Shown: positions 1-10,323, numbered from the stretch's first letter. The stretch is 54,721 bases of DNA from Streptosporangium nondiastaticum (GCF_003011965.1 NZ_PXWG01000037.1:1-54721); one strand, 5' to 3'. The notes: generated from the letters alone by a model not told the origin. Made by a program: numbers and translations.

Positions 1-2921
1 CGCCGCACGGCCCGGCAGCACCCCACGGCGCCCCCGCACACCCGGACGCCTCCGGATCCCCCGCCGCACCGGCCCCGTACGGCACGGCCGGAGCCCACGG
101 CGCTGCACCCGCCACCGGCACCCCCGCGCCGCAGGACGCCCGGACCCCGTACGGCACTGCCTCGCCCCACGGCCCCTGGACCCCATACGCCACCGCCGCG
201 CCCGCCACCGGGCCGGCAACGGCGCCCGGCCATCCCGCCGGTCACGCCGGTCACGCCCCGAGCGCCGACGGCGGCCACCTGCCGCTCCCCGGCGCGGCCG
301 ACGCGCTCCCCGGGGCCGCGGGGATGCGCAGGGGCGTGCCGCCCGGCAACCTCCGTGCCCGGCTCACCTCCTTCGTCGGGCGCGAGGACGACATCGCGTC
401 CATCGGCGCCGACCTGCGCGCGCAGCGCCTGGTCACCCTCCTCGGCCCGGGCGGGGCGGGGAAGACGCGGCTGTCGCAGGAGGCCGCCGAGGCCGCCGCC
501 GCGGTCGGGGGCGGCTGGCCGGACGGGGTGTGGTTCGCCGAGCTCGCGCCCGTCGACGACCCCGCCACCGTGCCCGAGGCCGTGCTGACCGCGCTCGGCG
601 GCCGAGAGACCGTGGTGCGGACGACCGCCGACGGGCTGCGGGCCGCGGGCGACGCCACCGCGGCCGACCCGCTGGCGCGGCTCGCCGAGCACTGCGCGGC
701 GCGCCGCATGCTGCTCGTCCTCGACAACTGCGAGCACCTGATCGACGCCGCCGCCCGCGTCGCCGAGACGCTCCTCGCCCACTGCCCGGGCGTCACGGTC
801 CTCGCCACCAGCCGCGAGCCGCTGGGCGTGCCCGGCGAGGCGGTGCGCCCCGTGGAGCCGCTGCCCGACACCGTGGCCCTGCGGCTGCTCGCCGACCGCG
901 GCGCCGCGGCCCGCCCGGGCTTCCGCGTCGAGGACGACCCGGAGGCCTGCGCCGAGATCTGCCGCCGGCTGGACGGGCTCCCGCTGGCGATCGAGCTCGC
1001 GGCCGCCCGGCTGCGGATGCTCAGCCCGCGCACCCTCGCCGACCGCCTGGACGACCGCTTCCGGCTGCTGACGTCCGGCAGCCGCACCGTGCTGCCGCGT
1101 CAGCAGACCCTCCGCGCGGTCGTCGACTGGTCCTGGGACCTGCTGGACGGCCCCGAACGGGCCGTCCTGCGCCGCCTGTCCGTCTTCTCCGGCGGCTGCG
1201 ACCTGGCCGCCGCGGAGGAGGTCTGCTCGGACGGCCCGGACACCGCCCCGGGGCCGGACGCCGCCCCGGCCCGCGACGTCGCCGCGCTCCTCGGCTCGCT
1301 CGTCGACAAGTCGCTGGTGGTGGCCGCGCCCGCGGCCGGCGGCGAGATGCGCTACCGGCTGCTGGAGACCGTCGGGGAGTACGCCGCCGAGCGCCTGGAC
1401 GAGGCGGGCGAGCGCGCCGCCACCGAACACCGCCACCTCGTGTCGTACCGCGAACTGGCCCGCACCGCCGACCCTTTCCTGCGCGGCCCCGCCCAGGGCA
1501 AGTGGCTGGAGCGCCTGGAGCTGGAGCACGACAACCTGCGCACCGCCCTGCGTCGCGCCGTCGCCGCGCAGGACGAGCAGGAGGCGCTGTGCCTGGTCCT
1601 GTCCCTGGGCTGGTTCTGGCAGCTCAGGGAGCACCGCGCGGACGCCTCGCACTGGGCGGAGCTGGTGGGCGCGATGGGCCCCGACCCGTTCGCCGAGCCG
1701 GGCGAGCCGGTCCCCCCGCTGTACGTGACGTGCACCGAGCAGCCGCCGCCGATGACGCCCGAGGTGCTGGCGGAGGCGCGGCGCGGGGTCCACCTGACGC
1801 GGCTGATCAGCATCACGGACATGGCCGAGGTCCACGCGCCCGAGACGCAGCGCAGGCTGCGCGCCATCGCCGCGGCCTACGCCGACGGGCAGCCGCAGAC
1901 CTGCCGCGGGCCGGGCTTCATCGTCTTCTTCGCCATCCTCATGACGGGCGAATTCGACGCGCTCTACCGGACCATGAACGGGATGGTCGCGCGCTGCCGC
2001 GAGCTGGGGTACGAGTGGGAGCTGGCCCACGCGCTGCAGCTGCGCTCCAAGATATTCAACGACCATCCCGGCGGGCTGGACCAGGCCACCGTGGATGCGG
2101 AGGAGAGCATACGGATCTTCCGGCGGCTCGGGGACTCCTGGGGCGTGGCGGAGGGCCTGACGGGCCTGGGCGAGGTGCACGAGCGGCGCGGGCAGTACGG
2201 CCTGGCGGCGGAGGACTACCGGGAGGCCGTCGAGCAGGTCCGTGAGCTCGGCTCGACCGGGCAGCTGCCGGCGCTGCGCGCCCGGATCGCCGGGGCGCTG
2301 GTCGAGGCGGGGACGGTCGGCGACGAGGAGGGCGAGCAGATGCTCCGCGACGCCATCGCGGAGGCGGAGCAGGGCAACACGGACGCCGCGATCTTCGGCC
2401 GGCTGCAGCTCGGCGTGCGGGTCGCCCGCACCGGGCGCACGGCCGAGGCCCGGGAGATCTTCGAGGAGCTGATGCGCGACTTCGGCATCCGCTCGGTGGT
2501 GATGTTCGAGAGCCTGATGTGCGGTCAGATGGCGTGGCTGGACACCCTGGAGGGCCGCCCCGCGGACGCCCTGCCCAAGCTGCGCAAGGCCCTGTCGATG
2601 GCCGGCGACCCGCTGTCGACGCTGGCGGTGCCGCAGCTGCCGATGACGCACCTGCTCTTCGCCGCCTTCGCCCGCGCCGGGCTGGCCGCCGAGGAGCACG
2701 CGGAGCCGGCGGCCCGCGAGGAGCACGCGCTGCGCGCGGTCCGGCTGCTGGGCGCCGGCGAGGCCCTGCGCCCCTCCGACTTCCCGATAACGTCGGTGGA
2801 GCGCGACGTGTACGAGCGCACGGAGGCGTGGGTGCGGGGTGTGCTCGACGACGACGCGTACGAGCGGGCCTACGCCGAGGGCGGCGGCCTCTCCTTGAAG
2901 GAGGCCGCCGCCCTCGCATGA
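1..2921 (+). CDS. AfsR/SARP-family transcriptional regulator, C-terminal part (left end missing)
   Basis: The frame is open from base 3, so the gene begins upstream and only about 972 residues are visible. The first roughly 100 residues are a low-complexity Pro/Ala/Gly linker with recurring PHG and PYGTA motifs. An NTPase domain of the AfsR/STAND (NB-ARC-like) type follows, starting at FVGREDD. It has a Walker A GPGGAGKT near codon 150, a Walker B-like LLVLDNCEHL, the arginine motif ATSREPLGV and the family signature GLPLAIELAAARLR. The rest is helical and TPR-like. Family knowledge places an OmpR-type DNA-binding domain and a BTAD domain ahead of this, which would lie outside the window. Such proteins control secondary metabolism in response to a bound nucleotide state. 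A LuxR-type STAND (LAL) regulator is less likely because no LuxR HTH follows the repeats. The last codons lie inside a strong hairpin (2876-2916). Confidence 0.85.
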   Translation, partial: PHGPAAPHGAPAHPDASGSPAAPAPYGTAGAHGAAPATGTPAPQDARTPYGTASPHGPWTPYATAAPATGPATAPGHPAGHAGHAPSADGGHLPLPGAADALPGAAGMRRGVPPGNLRARLTSFVGREDDIASIGADLRAQRLVTLLGPGGAGKTRLSQEAAEAAAAVGGGWPDGVWFAELAPVDDPATVPEAVLTALGGRETVVRTTADGLRAAGDATAADPLARLAEHCAARRMLLVLDNCEHLIDAAARVAETLLAHCPGVTVLATSREPLGVPGEAVRPVEPLPDTVALRLLADRGAAARPGFRVEDDPEACAEICRRLDGLPLAIELAAARLRMLSPRTLADRLDDRFRLLTSGSRTVLPRQQTLRAVVDWSWDLLDGPERAVLRRLSVFSGGCDLAAAEEVCSDGPDTAPGPDAAPARDVAALLGSLVDKSLVVAAPAAGGEMRYRLLETVGEYAAERLDEAGERAATEHRHLVSYRELARTADPFLRGPAQGKWLERLELEHDNLRTALRRAVAAQDEQEALCLVLSLGWFWQLREHRADASHWAELVGAMGPDPFAEPGEPVPPLYVTCTEQPPPMTPEVLAEARRGVHLTRLISITDMAEVHAPETQRRLRAIAAAYADGQPQTCRGPGFIVFFAILMTGEFDALYRTMNGMVARCRELGYEWELAHALQLRSKIFNDHPGGLDQATVDAEESIRIFRRLGDSWGVAEGLTGLGEVHERRGQYGLAAEDYREAVEQVRELGSTGQLPALRARIAGALVEAGTVGDEEGEQMLRDAIAEAEQGNTDAAIFGRLQLGVRVARTGRTAEAREIFEELMRDFGIRSVVMFESLMCGQMAWLDTLEGRPADALPKLRKALSMAGDPLSTLAVPQLPMTHLLFAAFARAGLAAEEHAEPAAREEHALRAVRLLGAGEALRPSDFPITSVERDVYERTEAWVRGVLDDDAYERAYAEGGGLSLKEAAALA
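2876..2916. terminator. 16-bp perfect hairpin inside the 3' end of the regulator gene
   Basis: CGAGGGCGGCGGCCTC (2876-2891) pairs perfectly with 2901-2916 across a 9-nt loop. The stem lies within the last codons of the regulator and stops just before its TGA at 2919. The next gene is convergent and ends at 2952, so the hairpin could end transcripts from both sides. There is no U tract, which is usual for Streptomyces terminators. Confidence 0.6.
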
Positions 2922-2951
2922 CGCGCACGACGCGAACACCGCAGGACCGGC

Positions 2952-3772
2952 TCAGGTCTTCTTGCGGAACTTCGAGACGGCCAGGGGCGCGGTCACGAGG
3001 GTGATGGCGACGGCCCAGGCCAGCGTCATCCACACCGAGTGGGCGACGGGCCCGCCGCGCATCAGGTTCCGTGCGGCGTCGGCGAGGTTGGACAGCGGGT
3101 TGTACTTGGTGAAGCCCTCCAGCCAGCCGGGCATCTTCGCGGTCGGCGCGAAGATCGAGCTGCCGAACTGCAGGGGCATCAGGACGAGCATGGCAATGCC
3201 CTGGACGGCCTGCGGCGTCTTCAGGGACAGGCCCAGCAGGATGAAGACCCACATCAGCGAGGCGCCGAACGCCACGGACAGGGCGACCGCGGCCAGCAGG
3301 TGCAGCGGGGTGGTCGTGATGGACAGGCCGAGGGCGAAGCCCATGCCGAGCAGGATGGCGGTGGCGACGAGCATCCGGCCGATCTCGACCACGATCTTCG
3401 CGATGAGGACGGAGGACCGGGCTATCGGCATGGTGCGGAAGCGGTCCATCACCCCCTTCTTGAAGTCGTCGTTGACGCCGGTGCCGACGGCCATGGCGAT
3501 GTTCATGCCCTGCATGGCCATCAGGCCGGGCACCAGGTAGTTGAGGTAGTCCTGCTCGTTGCCCTTGCCGGCCATCGAGCCGCCGAAGACGTACGTGAAG
3601 AGCAGGATGAAGATGATCGGCATGATCACGGCGTCGAACATCGACTCCGGATCGGCCTTGATCTGCAGCAGGTTGCGGCGCGCGAGGGCGCCGATGTGCC
3701 GCAGGTTGGCCCGCAGGCCGATGCGTCCCTCGCGGGCGGGCGCCGCAGCGGGCGCGCTGAGCGTAGCCGCGC

Positions 3773-3776
<4 letters not shown>
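2952..3776 (-). CDS. ABC-2 type exporter permease (DrrB-like)
   Basis: This 274-residue membrane protein has about six hydrophobic segments typical of ABC-2 permeases of the daunorubicin/antibiotic exporter (DrrB) type. A cytoplasmic N-terminus is followed by the motif IMPIIFILLFTYVFGG near residue 50, and the C-terminal half contains FGSSIFAPTAKMPGWL and NPLSNLADAARNL, both characteristic of the family. The ATG overlaps the stop of the upstream ATPase gene by 4 nt (ATGA), so the two are translationally coupled and form one transporter. The natural substrate cannot be read from the sequence; family members export hydrophobic drugs or lipids. Confidence 0.88.
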
Positions 3777-4807
<1,031 letters not shown>

Positions 4808-4837
4808 GCCCACCACAGTGCCAGCGCCCACTGACAA

Positions 4838-4885
4838 GCCGCCTACAGCTCACCGACAGCGGGCTGTCGGTGAGCTGTAGGCGGC
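4838..4885. promoter_or_regulatory. 23-bp perfect palindrome upstream of the drrAB-like operon
   Basis: Arms 4838-4860 (GCCGCCTACAGCTCACCGAC...) and 4863-4885 are exact reverse complements around a 2-nt centre. The element begins 31 bp before the ABC ATPase start codon and ends about 85 bp after the panB stop on the same strand. It is either an operator for the exporter or a panB terminator. The near-absent loop favours a protein-binding site. Confidence 0.55.
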
Positions 4886-4969
4886 GGGCGGCGGGGCCGC
4901 GAGAGCCTTCCGCCGCACGGCGAGGGCGACGTGACGGCCCCGCCCCGCGAAGGGGACGGGGCCCCACGT

Positions 4970-5842
4970 CTAGTGGAACGCGTGCTCCGGGGCCGGGTAC
5001 GCGCCGTCCACGACGTCCTCCGCGAAGGCGCGGGCCGCACCGCCGAGGACCTCGCGCAGCTGGGCGTACTGCTTCACGAAGCGCGGCACGCGGCCCGGGG
5101 TCATGCCGGCCATGTCCGTCCACACCAGCACCTGCGCGTCGCACTCCGAGCCCGCGCCGATGCCGACGGTCGGGATGTGCAGCGTGCGCGTGACCTCGGC
5201 GGCCAGTTCGGCCGGGACGAGCTCCAGGACGACGGAGAAGGCGCCCGCGTCCTGCACGGCCTTGGCGTCGCGCAGCAGCTGCGCCGCGGCCTCCTCGCCG
5301 CGGCCCTGCACGGGGTAGCCGCCGAAGGCGTTGACGGACTGGGGGGTGAGGCCGATGTGGGCCATCACGGGGATGCCGGCGTCGACCAGCAGCTTGATCG
5401 CCTCGGCGGACCGCTCGCCGCCCTCCAGCTTGACCGCCTGCGCACCGGTCTCCTTGATCAGCCGGGTGGCGCTGCGCAGCGCCTGGACCGGCCCTTCCTG
5501 GTAGGAGCCGAAGGGCAGGTCGGCGACGATGAGGGCGCGCTTGGTGCCGCGTACGACCGCGGCGGAGAGGACGGCTATCTCGTCCATGGTGACGGGCACC
5601 GTGGACTCGTAGCCGAGGTGGCAGTTGCCCATGGAGTCGCCGACGAGGAGGACGGGGATGCCGGCCTCGTCGAAGACGGAGGCGGTCATCGCGTCGTAGG
5701 CGGTGAGCATGGGCCACTTCTCGCCGCGCGCCTTGGCGGCGGCGATGTCGCGGACGGTGATGCGCCGGGAGCTCGTGCCCCCGTACAGCGCCTTGGGATC
5801 GCGGCTGCTGTCGGAGGCGTTCTGGGCAGGCGTCGTCGTCAT
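4970..5842 (-). CDS. panB: 3-methyl-2-oxobutanoate hydroxymethyltransferase
   Basis: PanB transfers a hydroxymethyl group from 5,10-methylene-tetrahydrofolate to alpha-ketoisovalerate, giving ketopantoate, the first committed step of pantothenate and CoA synthesis. The 290-residue length is typical. Family signatures are present in order: MLTAYDAMTASVFDEAG, the metal/substrate-binding VLLVGDSMG, KLEGG, MAHIGLTPQ, and the C-terminal VGIGAG with a nearby acid. The ATG at 5842 is preceded by AGGAG in the leader. The gene is monocistronic or is read into the ABC exporter downstream on the same strand. No other pan gene lies in the window. Confidence 0.96.
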   Translation of the reverse strand: MTTTPAQNASDSSRDPKALYGGTSSRRITVRDIAAAKARGEKWPMLTAYDAMTASVFDEAGIPVLLVGDSMGNCHLGYESTVPVTMDEIAVLSAAVVRGTKRALIVADLPFGSYQEGPVQALRSATRLIKETGAQAVKLEGGERSAEAIKLLVDAGIPVMAHIGLTPQSVNAFGGYPVQGRGEEAAAQLLRDAKAVQDAGAFSVVLELVPAELAAEVTRTLHIPTVGIGAGSECDAQVLVWTDMAGMTPGRVPRFVKQYAQLREVLGGAARAFAEDVVDGAYPAPEHAFH

Positions 5843-6049
5843 GGCGGTGTGCTCCTGTGATGTGTCGTCTCGAGGCGCCCTGACGGCGTCCCCGGATCAT
5901 CTCCATGCTGACACGCCGCCTGCGGGCGGGAAAGGGCGGGGAAGGACAACGCGGGGCCGGGCAGGGGCCGAGGAGGGAGCCGCGGAGCCGAGGCGGGTCG
6001 CACACGCGTTCGCCGGACCCTAGTACCGCACCCGGGTAAAGGTTTTCCA

Positions 6050-6086
6050 ATACGAGACGGGCCCGTATCGAAAAAAGATCTAGGCT
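6050..6086 (+). promoter_or_regulatory. Probable operator and -10 of the MFS/tetR operon
   Basis: An interrupted inverted repeat with outer ATACG/CGTAT arms (6050-6068) encloses the 10-bp palindrome ACGGGCCCGT at 6057-6066. A TAGGCT -10 candidate lies at 6081-6086, seven bases before the ATG at 6094, which suggests leaderless initiation. The operon ends with its own TetR gene, so autoregulation through this repeat is the likely arrangement; this is inference. Confidence 0.45.
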
Positions 6087-6093
6087 GGTCGGC

Positions 6094-7725
6094 ATGGCAA
6101 CCGATCCCTCAGGCGCCCCGGGCGCCGCCCCGTCCCGGAGAGTCCCCGAGGCGGTGCACCGCAGACGCTGGGCGATCCTCGCCGTCCTGCTGCTCAGCCT
6201 GCTCATCGTGGTGCTGGACAACTCGATCCTGAATGTGGCGATGAAGACGATCGCCACTCCCGCCCCCACGGGCCTCGGTGCCACCCAGAGCGAGCTCGAG
6301 TGGGCCATAAACTCCTACACCCTCGTCTTCGCCGGGATCCTGTTCACGGCGGGCGTGCTGGGCGACCGGCTCGGCCGCAAGAAGGTCCTGCTCTTCGGCA
6401 TGGCCGTCTTCGGCATCGGGTCCGTGCTCTCGGCGCTCTCCGGCTCGCCCCACGAGCTGATCGCCTTCCGCGCGGTCATGGGCTTCGGCGGCGCGTTCGT
6501 CATGCCCGCCACGCTCGCGATCATCGTGAACGTCTTCGAGCGCGAGGAGCAGCCCAAGGCCATCGGCATCTGGGCGGGCGCCGTCGGCCTGGCCGTCGCG
6601 ATAGGCCCGATCACGGGCGGGATCCTGCTCGACCACTTCTGGTGGGGCTCGGTCTTCCTCGTGAACGTGCCCATCGTGATCACCGCCGTGATCGCGATGT
6701 CCCTGCTCGTCCCCGACTCCAGGGACCCGAAGCCGGGCCGCCTGGACCCGCTCGGCGTGGTGCTCTCCGTCGCGGGCCTGGTCCTGCTGGTCTACGGCAT
6801 CATCAAGGGCGGCCAGCTCGCCGACTTCACCGATCCCGAGGTCTACGGCACGGCGTGCGGAGGCCTGCTGATCCTGGCGCTCTTCGTCCTGCACGAGCGG
6901 CGCTCCGGGCACCCCGCGCTCGACGTGCGCTGGTTCCGCAAGCCGGCGTTCTCCGCCGCGGTCTCCTCCATCGCGCTGGTCTTCTTCGCCCTCATGGGCG
7001 TCACGTTCTTCACCGTCTTCTACACGCAGAGCGTGCGGGGCTTCACGCCGCTGCAGAGCGGGCTGCTGATGCTGCCGCTGGCGGCGGCCCACATGTTCTT
7101 CGCCGTGCGCGTCCGCCGCGTGGTCGCGAAGTTCGGCGTGCGCGCCGTCTGCACGAGCGGCATGGTGATGGTCGCCGCGACCATGGCCGGTTTCCTGCTG
7201 CTCGACCGGGACACCCCGGTGTGGGTGCTGGAGGTGCTGCTGTTCTTCCAGGGCGCCTCGATGGCGCACATCATGCCGCCCGCCACCGTCTCGATCATGC
7301 AGTCGCTGCCGCGCGACAAGGCCGGCTCGGGCTCGGCCGTGAACAACACCTTCCGGCAGCTCGGCGGGGCGCTCGGCATCGCCGTGCTCGGCTCCGTGCT
7401 GTCCACGACGTACCGCGACGGGATCTCCGCCCGGCTCGACGCCCTGCCCGGCCTGACGGACGAGGCCCGGCACGCGGCGGGCGAGTCCATCGAGGCCACG
7501 CTGAACGCCGCGGCCCGGCTCGGCCCGCAGGGCAAGGAGCTCATCGGCCCGGCCAACGACGCGTTCGTCCACGCCATGCACGTCACCGTCCTCTGCGCCA
7601 GCTCGTCGGCGCTGCTCGGCGCGGTCGTGGTCGCGCTGTTCCTGCCCAAGCGGGGGGCGGTGCGCCCGGCGGCGGGGGCGGCCCGGCCGGACGGGCAGAA
7701 GGAGCAGGCGGGAGCGGGAGCATGA
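6094..7725 (+). CDS. DHA2-family MFS drug exporter (EmrB/QacA type)
   Basis: This 543-residue polytopic protein carries the 14-TM DHA2 family marks: LDNSILNVAM in TM1, the motif A loop GDRLGRKKVLLFG between TM2 and TM3, and the antiporter motif C region GAVGLAVAIGPITGG in TM5. It is expected to expel drugs or endogenous metabolites in exchange for protons across the cytoplasmic membrane. Its stop overlaps the start of the downstream tetR gene (ATGA at 7722-7725), so pump and regulator are made together. A leaderless start at 6094 fits the -10 at 6081. Confidence 0.92.
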   Translation: MATDPSGAPGAAPSRRVPEAVHRRRWAILAVLLLSLLIVVLDNSILNVAMKTIATPAPTGLGATQSELEWAINSYTLVFAGILFTAGVLGDRLGRKKVLLFGMAVFGIGSVLSALSGSPHELIAFRAVMGFGGAFVMPATLAIIVNVFEREEQPKAIGIWAGAVGLAVAIGPITGGILLDHFWWGSVFLVNVPIVITAVIAMSLLVPDSRDPKPGRLDPLGVVLSVAGLVLLVYGIIKGGQLADFTDPEVYGTACGGLLILALFVLHERRSGHPALDVRWFRKPAFSAAVSSIALVFFALMGVTFFTVFYTQSVRGFTPLQSGLLMLPLAAAHMFFAVRVRRVVAKFGVRAVCTSGMVMVAATMAGFLLLDRDTPVWVLEVLLFFQGASMAHIMPPATVSIMQSLPRDKAGSGSAVNNTFRQLGGALGIAVLGSVLSTTYRDGISARLDALPGLTDEARHAAGESIEATLNAAARLGPQGKELIGPANDAFVHAMHVTVLCASSSALLGAVVVALFLPKRGAVRPAAGAARPDGQKEQAGAGA

Positions 7726-8366
7726 CGGAGACCGCCGCGGCCACCGCGGTAACGGCCCCGGGGCCGGCGGACGGGCCCGGGGCGGTCGAACGGCGCGGGC
7801 GGCCCCGCAACGCCGCCGTCGGCACCGCCGTCATCGAGACCGTCCTGCGCCTCCTCGAAGAGGGCGTCCCCCTCGGCGAGCTGTCGATGGAGCGCATCGC
7901 GCGCGAGGCCGGCGTCGGCAAGGCCACGGTCTACCGCCGCTGGGCCGGCAAGGAGGCGCTGATGCTCGACGTCATGCGCTCCCTGGAGCACGACGCCCCC
8001 GAGCTCGCCGGGGAGTCCGTGCGCGACGACCTCGTGACGCTGCTGGAGACGCTGCGCCGGCGCGGGCTGGCCAAGCGCTCCTCCGCCGTCCTGCGCACGG
8101 TCCTCGCCCAGATCAAGGCCCACCCCGAGCTCTGGCGGGAGTACCACGAGAAGGTCGTCAGGGTCCGCCGCGAGGCGGTCCACGCCGTCCTGCGGCGCGG
8201 CGCGGCCACCGGCGAGCTCCGCGCCGACCTGGACGTCGAGCTGATGGGCGACCTCATTGTCAGCCCCATGCTGTCGCGGGCCATGTTCCACGACCGGGCG
8301 GAGCTGCCGGAGGATCTTCCCGGGAGGATCGTCGACGCGGCACTGGAGGGGATCCGCCCGCGCTGA
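7722..8366 (+). CDS. TetR-family transcriptional repressor of the adjacent exporter
   Basis: The protein has 214 residues. The helix-turn-helix (residues about 50-75) reads SMERIAREAGVGKATVYRRW, a typical TetR recognition segment, followed by an all-helical ligand-binding domain of the TetR_C family type. The gene overlaps the MFS exporter gene by 4 nt. The likely operator is the inverted repeat at 6050-6068 in front of the operon. Binding of an exported compound would release repression; the ligand is unknown. Confidence 0.9.
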   Translation: MTETAAATAVTAPGPADGPGAVERRGRPRNAAVGTAVIETVLRLLEEGVPLGELSMERIAREAGVGKATVYRRWAGKEALMLDVMRSLEHDAPELAGESVRDDLVTLLETLRRRGLAKRSSAVLRTVLAQIKAHPELWREYHEKVVRVRREAVHAVLRRGAATGELRADLDVELMGDLIVSPMLSRAMFHDRAELPEDLPGRIVDAALEGIRPR

Positions 8367-8621
8367 GCGCCCGTCGCGTCATGCCGTGCCCGCCGCCCCG
8401 CCCTCCGCCGCGCCCGCACCTGCGAATATGCCCGTTCTGTCACAGCACGCCCTGTGGATCTCCGGGCCGGAACCCCGTTCCGCCGGCGCGTCGTCCTCCC
8501 TTGTGACACCCCCTCCAGGGGTGCCCGGCAAGAAGCGGAAGCGGCGCATGCCACGCCCATCGGGTGATCACCTAAGGTCTGGTGGGCGGGGCCGCAGCGG
8601 ATGAAGAGTTGAGGACGACGG

Positions 8622-9635
8622 ATGGCGCAGGCGTACATGCAGGAGACGGGCCGAGACGGGACCGGTCCGGAGCGGACCGGATCCGGGGCCCGGCGCCTCA
8701 TGGACCAGTGGCGGGACCGCAACGTCTGGCGGCGCGGCATCGTCCTCGCCGTCCTCGCCGCCCTGCTGGGGCTGCTGATGCTCCTGCACACGCAGCTCCC
8801 CAACAAGATCGGCAACCTCGGCAGCCTGACCGAGACCTTCCTGCCCTGGCTCGGCCTGGCGATCCCGGTCCTGTTCGTCCTCGCGCTCGTGCGCCGCTCG
8901 GCGACCGCGCTCGTCGCGCTGCTGCTCCCGGTCGTCACGTGGGTGAACCTCTTCGGCGGCCTCCTGAGCGACAAGACCGGCAAGGGCGGCAACTTCACGG
9001 TCGCCACGCACAACGTGAACGCCGAGAACCCCGACCCCGCCTCGACCGCCCGGGCCGTCGCCGCCTCCGGCGCCGACGTGGTGGCCCTGGAGGAGCTCAC
9101 CAACACCTCGCGCTACGAGAAGGCGCTGGCGGGCACGTACAAGTACCACTCCGTGCAGGGCACGGTCGGCATATGGAGCAAGTACCCGCTGGAGCTGGTG
9201 CAGCCCGTCGACATCCGGCTCGGCTGGGTGCGGGCCCTGCGCGCCACCGTCCGCACGCCCCAGGGGCCCGTGGCCGTGTACGTCGCACACCTGCCGTCGG
9301 TGCGCGTGAAGTTCAACGCCGGCTTCACCGCCGGGCAGCGCGACCGCAGCGCCGAGGCGCTCGGCCGGGCCATCGCCCAGGAGCCGGAGAAGCGCGTCGT
9401 CCTCCTCGGTGACCTCAACGGCACCATGAACGACCGCTCCCTCGCCCCCGTCACCTCGCAGCTGCGGTCCGCGCAGGGCGCCGCGGGCGACGGCTTCGGC
9501 TTCAGCTGGCCGGCGAGCTTCCCGATGGCCCGGATCGACCAGATCATGGTGCGCGGGATGGACCCCGTCTCGGCGTGGACGCTGCCGGCGACGAAGAGCG
9601 ACCACCTTCCGGTGGCCGCCCGGGTCAAGATCTGA
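8622..9635 (+). CDS. Membrane-anchored endonuclease/exonuclease/phosphatase (EEP) family protein
   Basis: This 337-residue protein has three hydrophobic helices in residues 38-115 (GIVLAVLAALLGLLMLL, LGLAIPVLFVLALV, ALVALLLPVVTWVNLF). An EEP fold follows, with ATHNVNAENP, the metal-binding VVALEEL, VYVAHLPS, the catalytic LLGDLNGTM and the C-terminal SDHLPV. These correspond to the Asn/Glu/His/Asp-Asn/Asp-His set of DNase I-like phosphodiesterases. The catalytic domain probably faces outside the cell. Its substrate may be nucleic acid, a phospholipid or an inositol phosphate and cannot be told from sequence. ATG at 8622 is preceded by GAGG at 9-nt spacing; an internal ATG at 8700 is the alternative. 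Confidence 0.85.
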   Translation: MAQAYMQETGRDGTGPERTGSGARRLMDQWRDRNVWRRGIVLAVLAALLGLLMLLHTQLPNKIGNLGSLTETFLPWLGLAIPVLFVLALVRRSATALVALLLPVVTWVNLFGGLLSDKTGKGGNFTVATHNVNAENPDPASTARAVAASGADVVALEELTNTSRYEKALAGTYKYHSVQGTVGIWSKYPLELVQPVDIRLGWVRALRATVRTPQGPVAVYVAHLPSVRVKFNAGFTAGQRDRSAEALGRAIAQEPEKRVVLLGDLNGTMNDRSLAPVTSQLRSAQGAAGDGFGFSWPASFPMARIDQIMVRGMDPVSAWTLPATKSDHLPVAARVKI

Positions 9636-9680
9636 GCCTGCCTCAAGAAGGTTCCCGGAAGGTTCCCGGCCGGGGAGCGG

Positions 9681-10241
9681 CTACCTCGTGAGCCACTCCC
9701 TGGCCAGCAGCATGACCTCCTGGCGGCTGCGGCCCCCGTGGTCGGCGGCCATGAAGCGGGTGCCGATCCGGGAGGAGAAGGTGAGCAGGGCGCGGACCTC
9801 GACCTCGTCCTCGTCGGCGCAGAACGAGCGGTACAGCGAGCGCAGGTAGTCCATGCGCCGGTTGTCCACGCGCCGGAGCCGCTCGGCGACGGCCTCGTCG
9901 CGCCGGGCCCACTCGCGGACCGCGAGCTCGGCCGTCACGCTGGTCACGGCCCCGTCGGAGGCGGCGGCGACGATCGCGAACAGCCGCGCCAGCCTGGCCC
10001 TGGCGTCTCCCCCGCCGTCCTCGGCCTGCTCGATCACCGCCTCCGTGACCTCGCGCTCCCACGTGTCGAGCATCTCCGCGAGCAGCGCGTCCCGGTTGCG
10101 GAAGTAGCCGTAGAAGCCGCCTTTGCTGACGCCGAGGGCCTGGGCGAGCAGCTCGATCCGGACGGCTTCGGGCCCGCCCGCCGCGAGCGCCCGCAGCCCC
10201 TCTTCGATCCACTTCTCGCGGGGCGTGCGAATGGCGCCCAT
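9681..10241 (-). CDS. TetR-family regulator divergent from a DUF2867 gene
   Basis: This 186-residue protein has a helix-turn-helix near residues 33-52 (LLAQALGVSKGGFYGYFRNR) and a helical TetR C-terminal domain. It is divergent from the DUF2867 gene. The 96-bp intergenic region holds two near-identical operators (10271-10288 and 10306-10323), so it very likely represses both itself and its neighbour. The FYGYF recognition helix is shared with regulators whose operators use CTATACG-type half-sites, but I cannot name the subfamily. Confidence 0.9.
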   Translation of the reverse strand: MGAIRTPREKWIEEGLRALAAGGPEAVRIELLAQALGVSKGGFYGYFRNRDALLAEMLDTWEREVTEAVIEQAEDGGGDARARLARLFAIVAAASDGAVTSVTAELAVREWARRDEAVAERLRRVDNRRMDYLRSLYRSFCADEDEVEVRALLTFSSRIGTRFMAADHGGRSRQEVMLLAREWLTR

Positions 10242-10270
10242 GACTGTGTCTCCCCTCACGCGAACCCTGT

Positions 10271-10288
10271 CTATACGCCACCGTATAG
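10271..10288. promoter_or_regulatory. TetR operator copy 1
   Basis: CTATACG-CCAC-CGTATAG, a perfect 7-4-7 inverted repeat, lies 30 bp upstream of the tetR start at 10241. It shares both half-sites with copy 2, 35 bp away centre to centre. Confidence 0.8.
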
Positions 10289-10305
10289 ACAGGTCTACCG
10301 TTGTT

Positions 10306-10323
10306 CTATACGGCATCGTATAG
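10306..10323. promoter_or_regulatory. TetR operator copy 2
   Basis: CTATACG-GCAT-CGTATAG lies 15 bp before the DUF2867 start codon, so it must overlap the core promoter or transcription start of that gene. It differs from copy 1 only in the 4-bp spacer. Confidence 0.8.

Noticed and set aside
324..2921. Complete gene starting at ATG 324
   Set aside because: The frame is open to the window edge with the same composition, and the family always has DNA-binding and BTAD domains ahead of the NTPase, so the ATG is internal.
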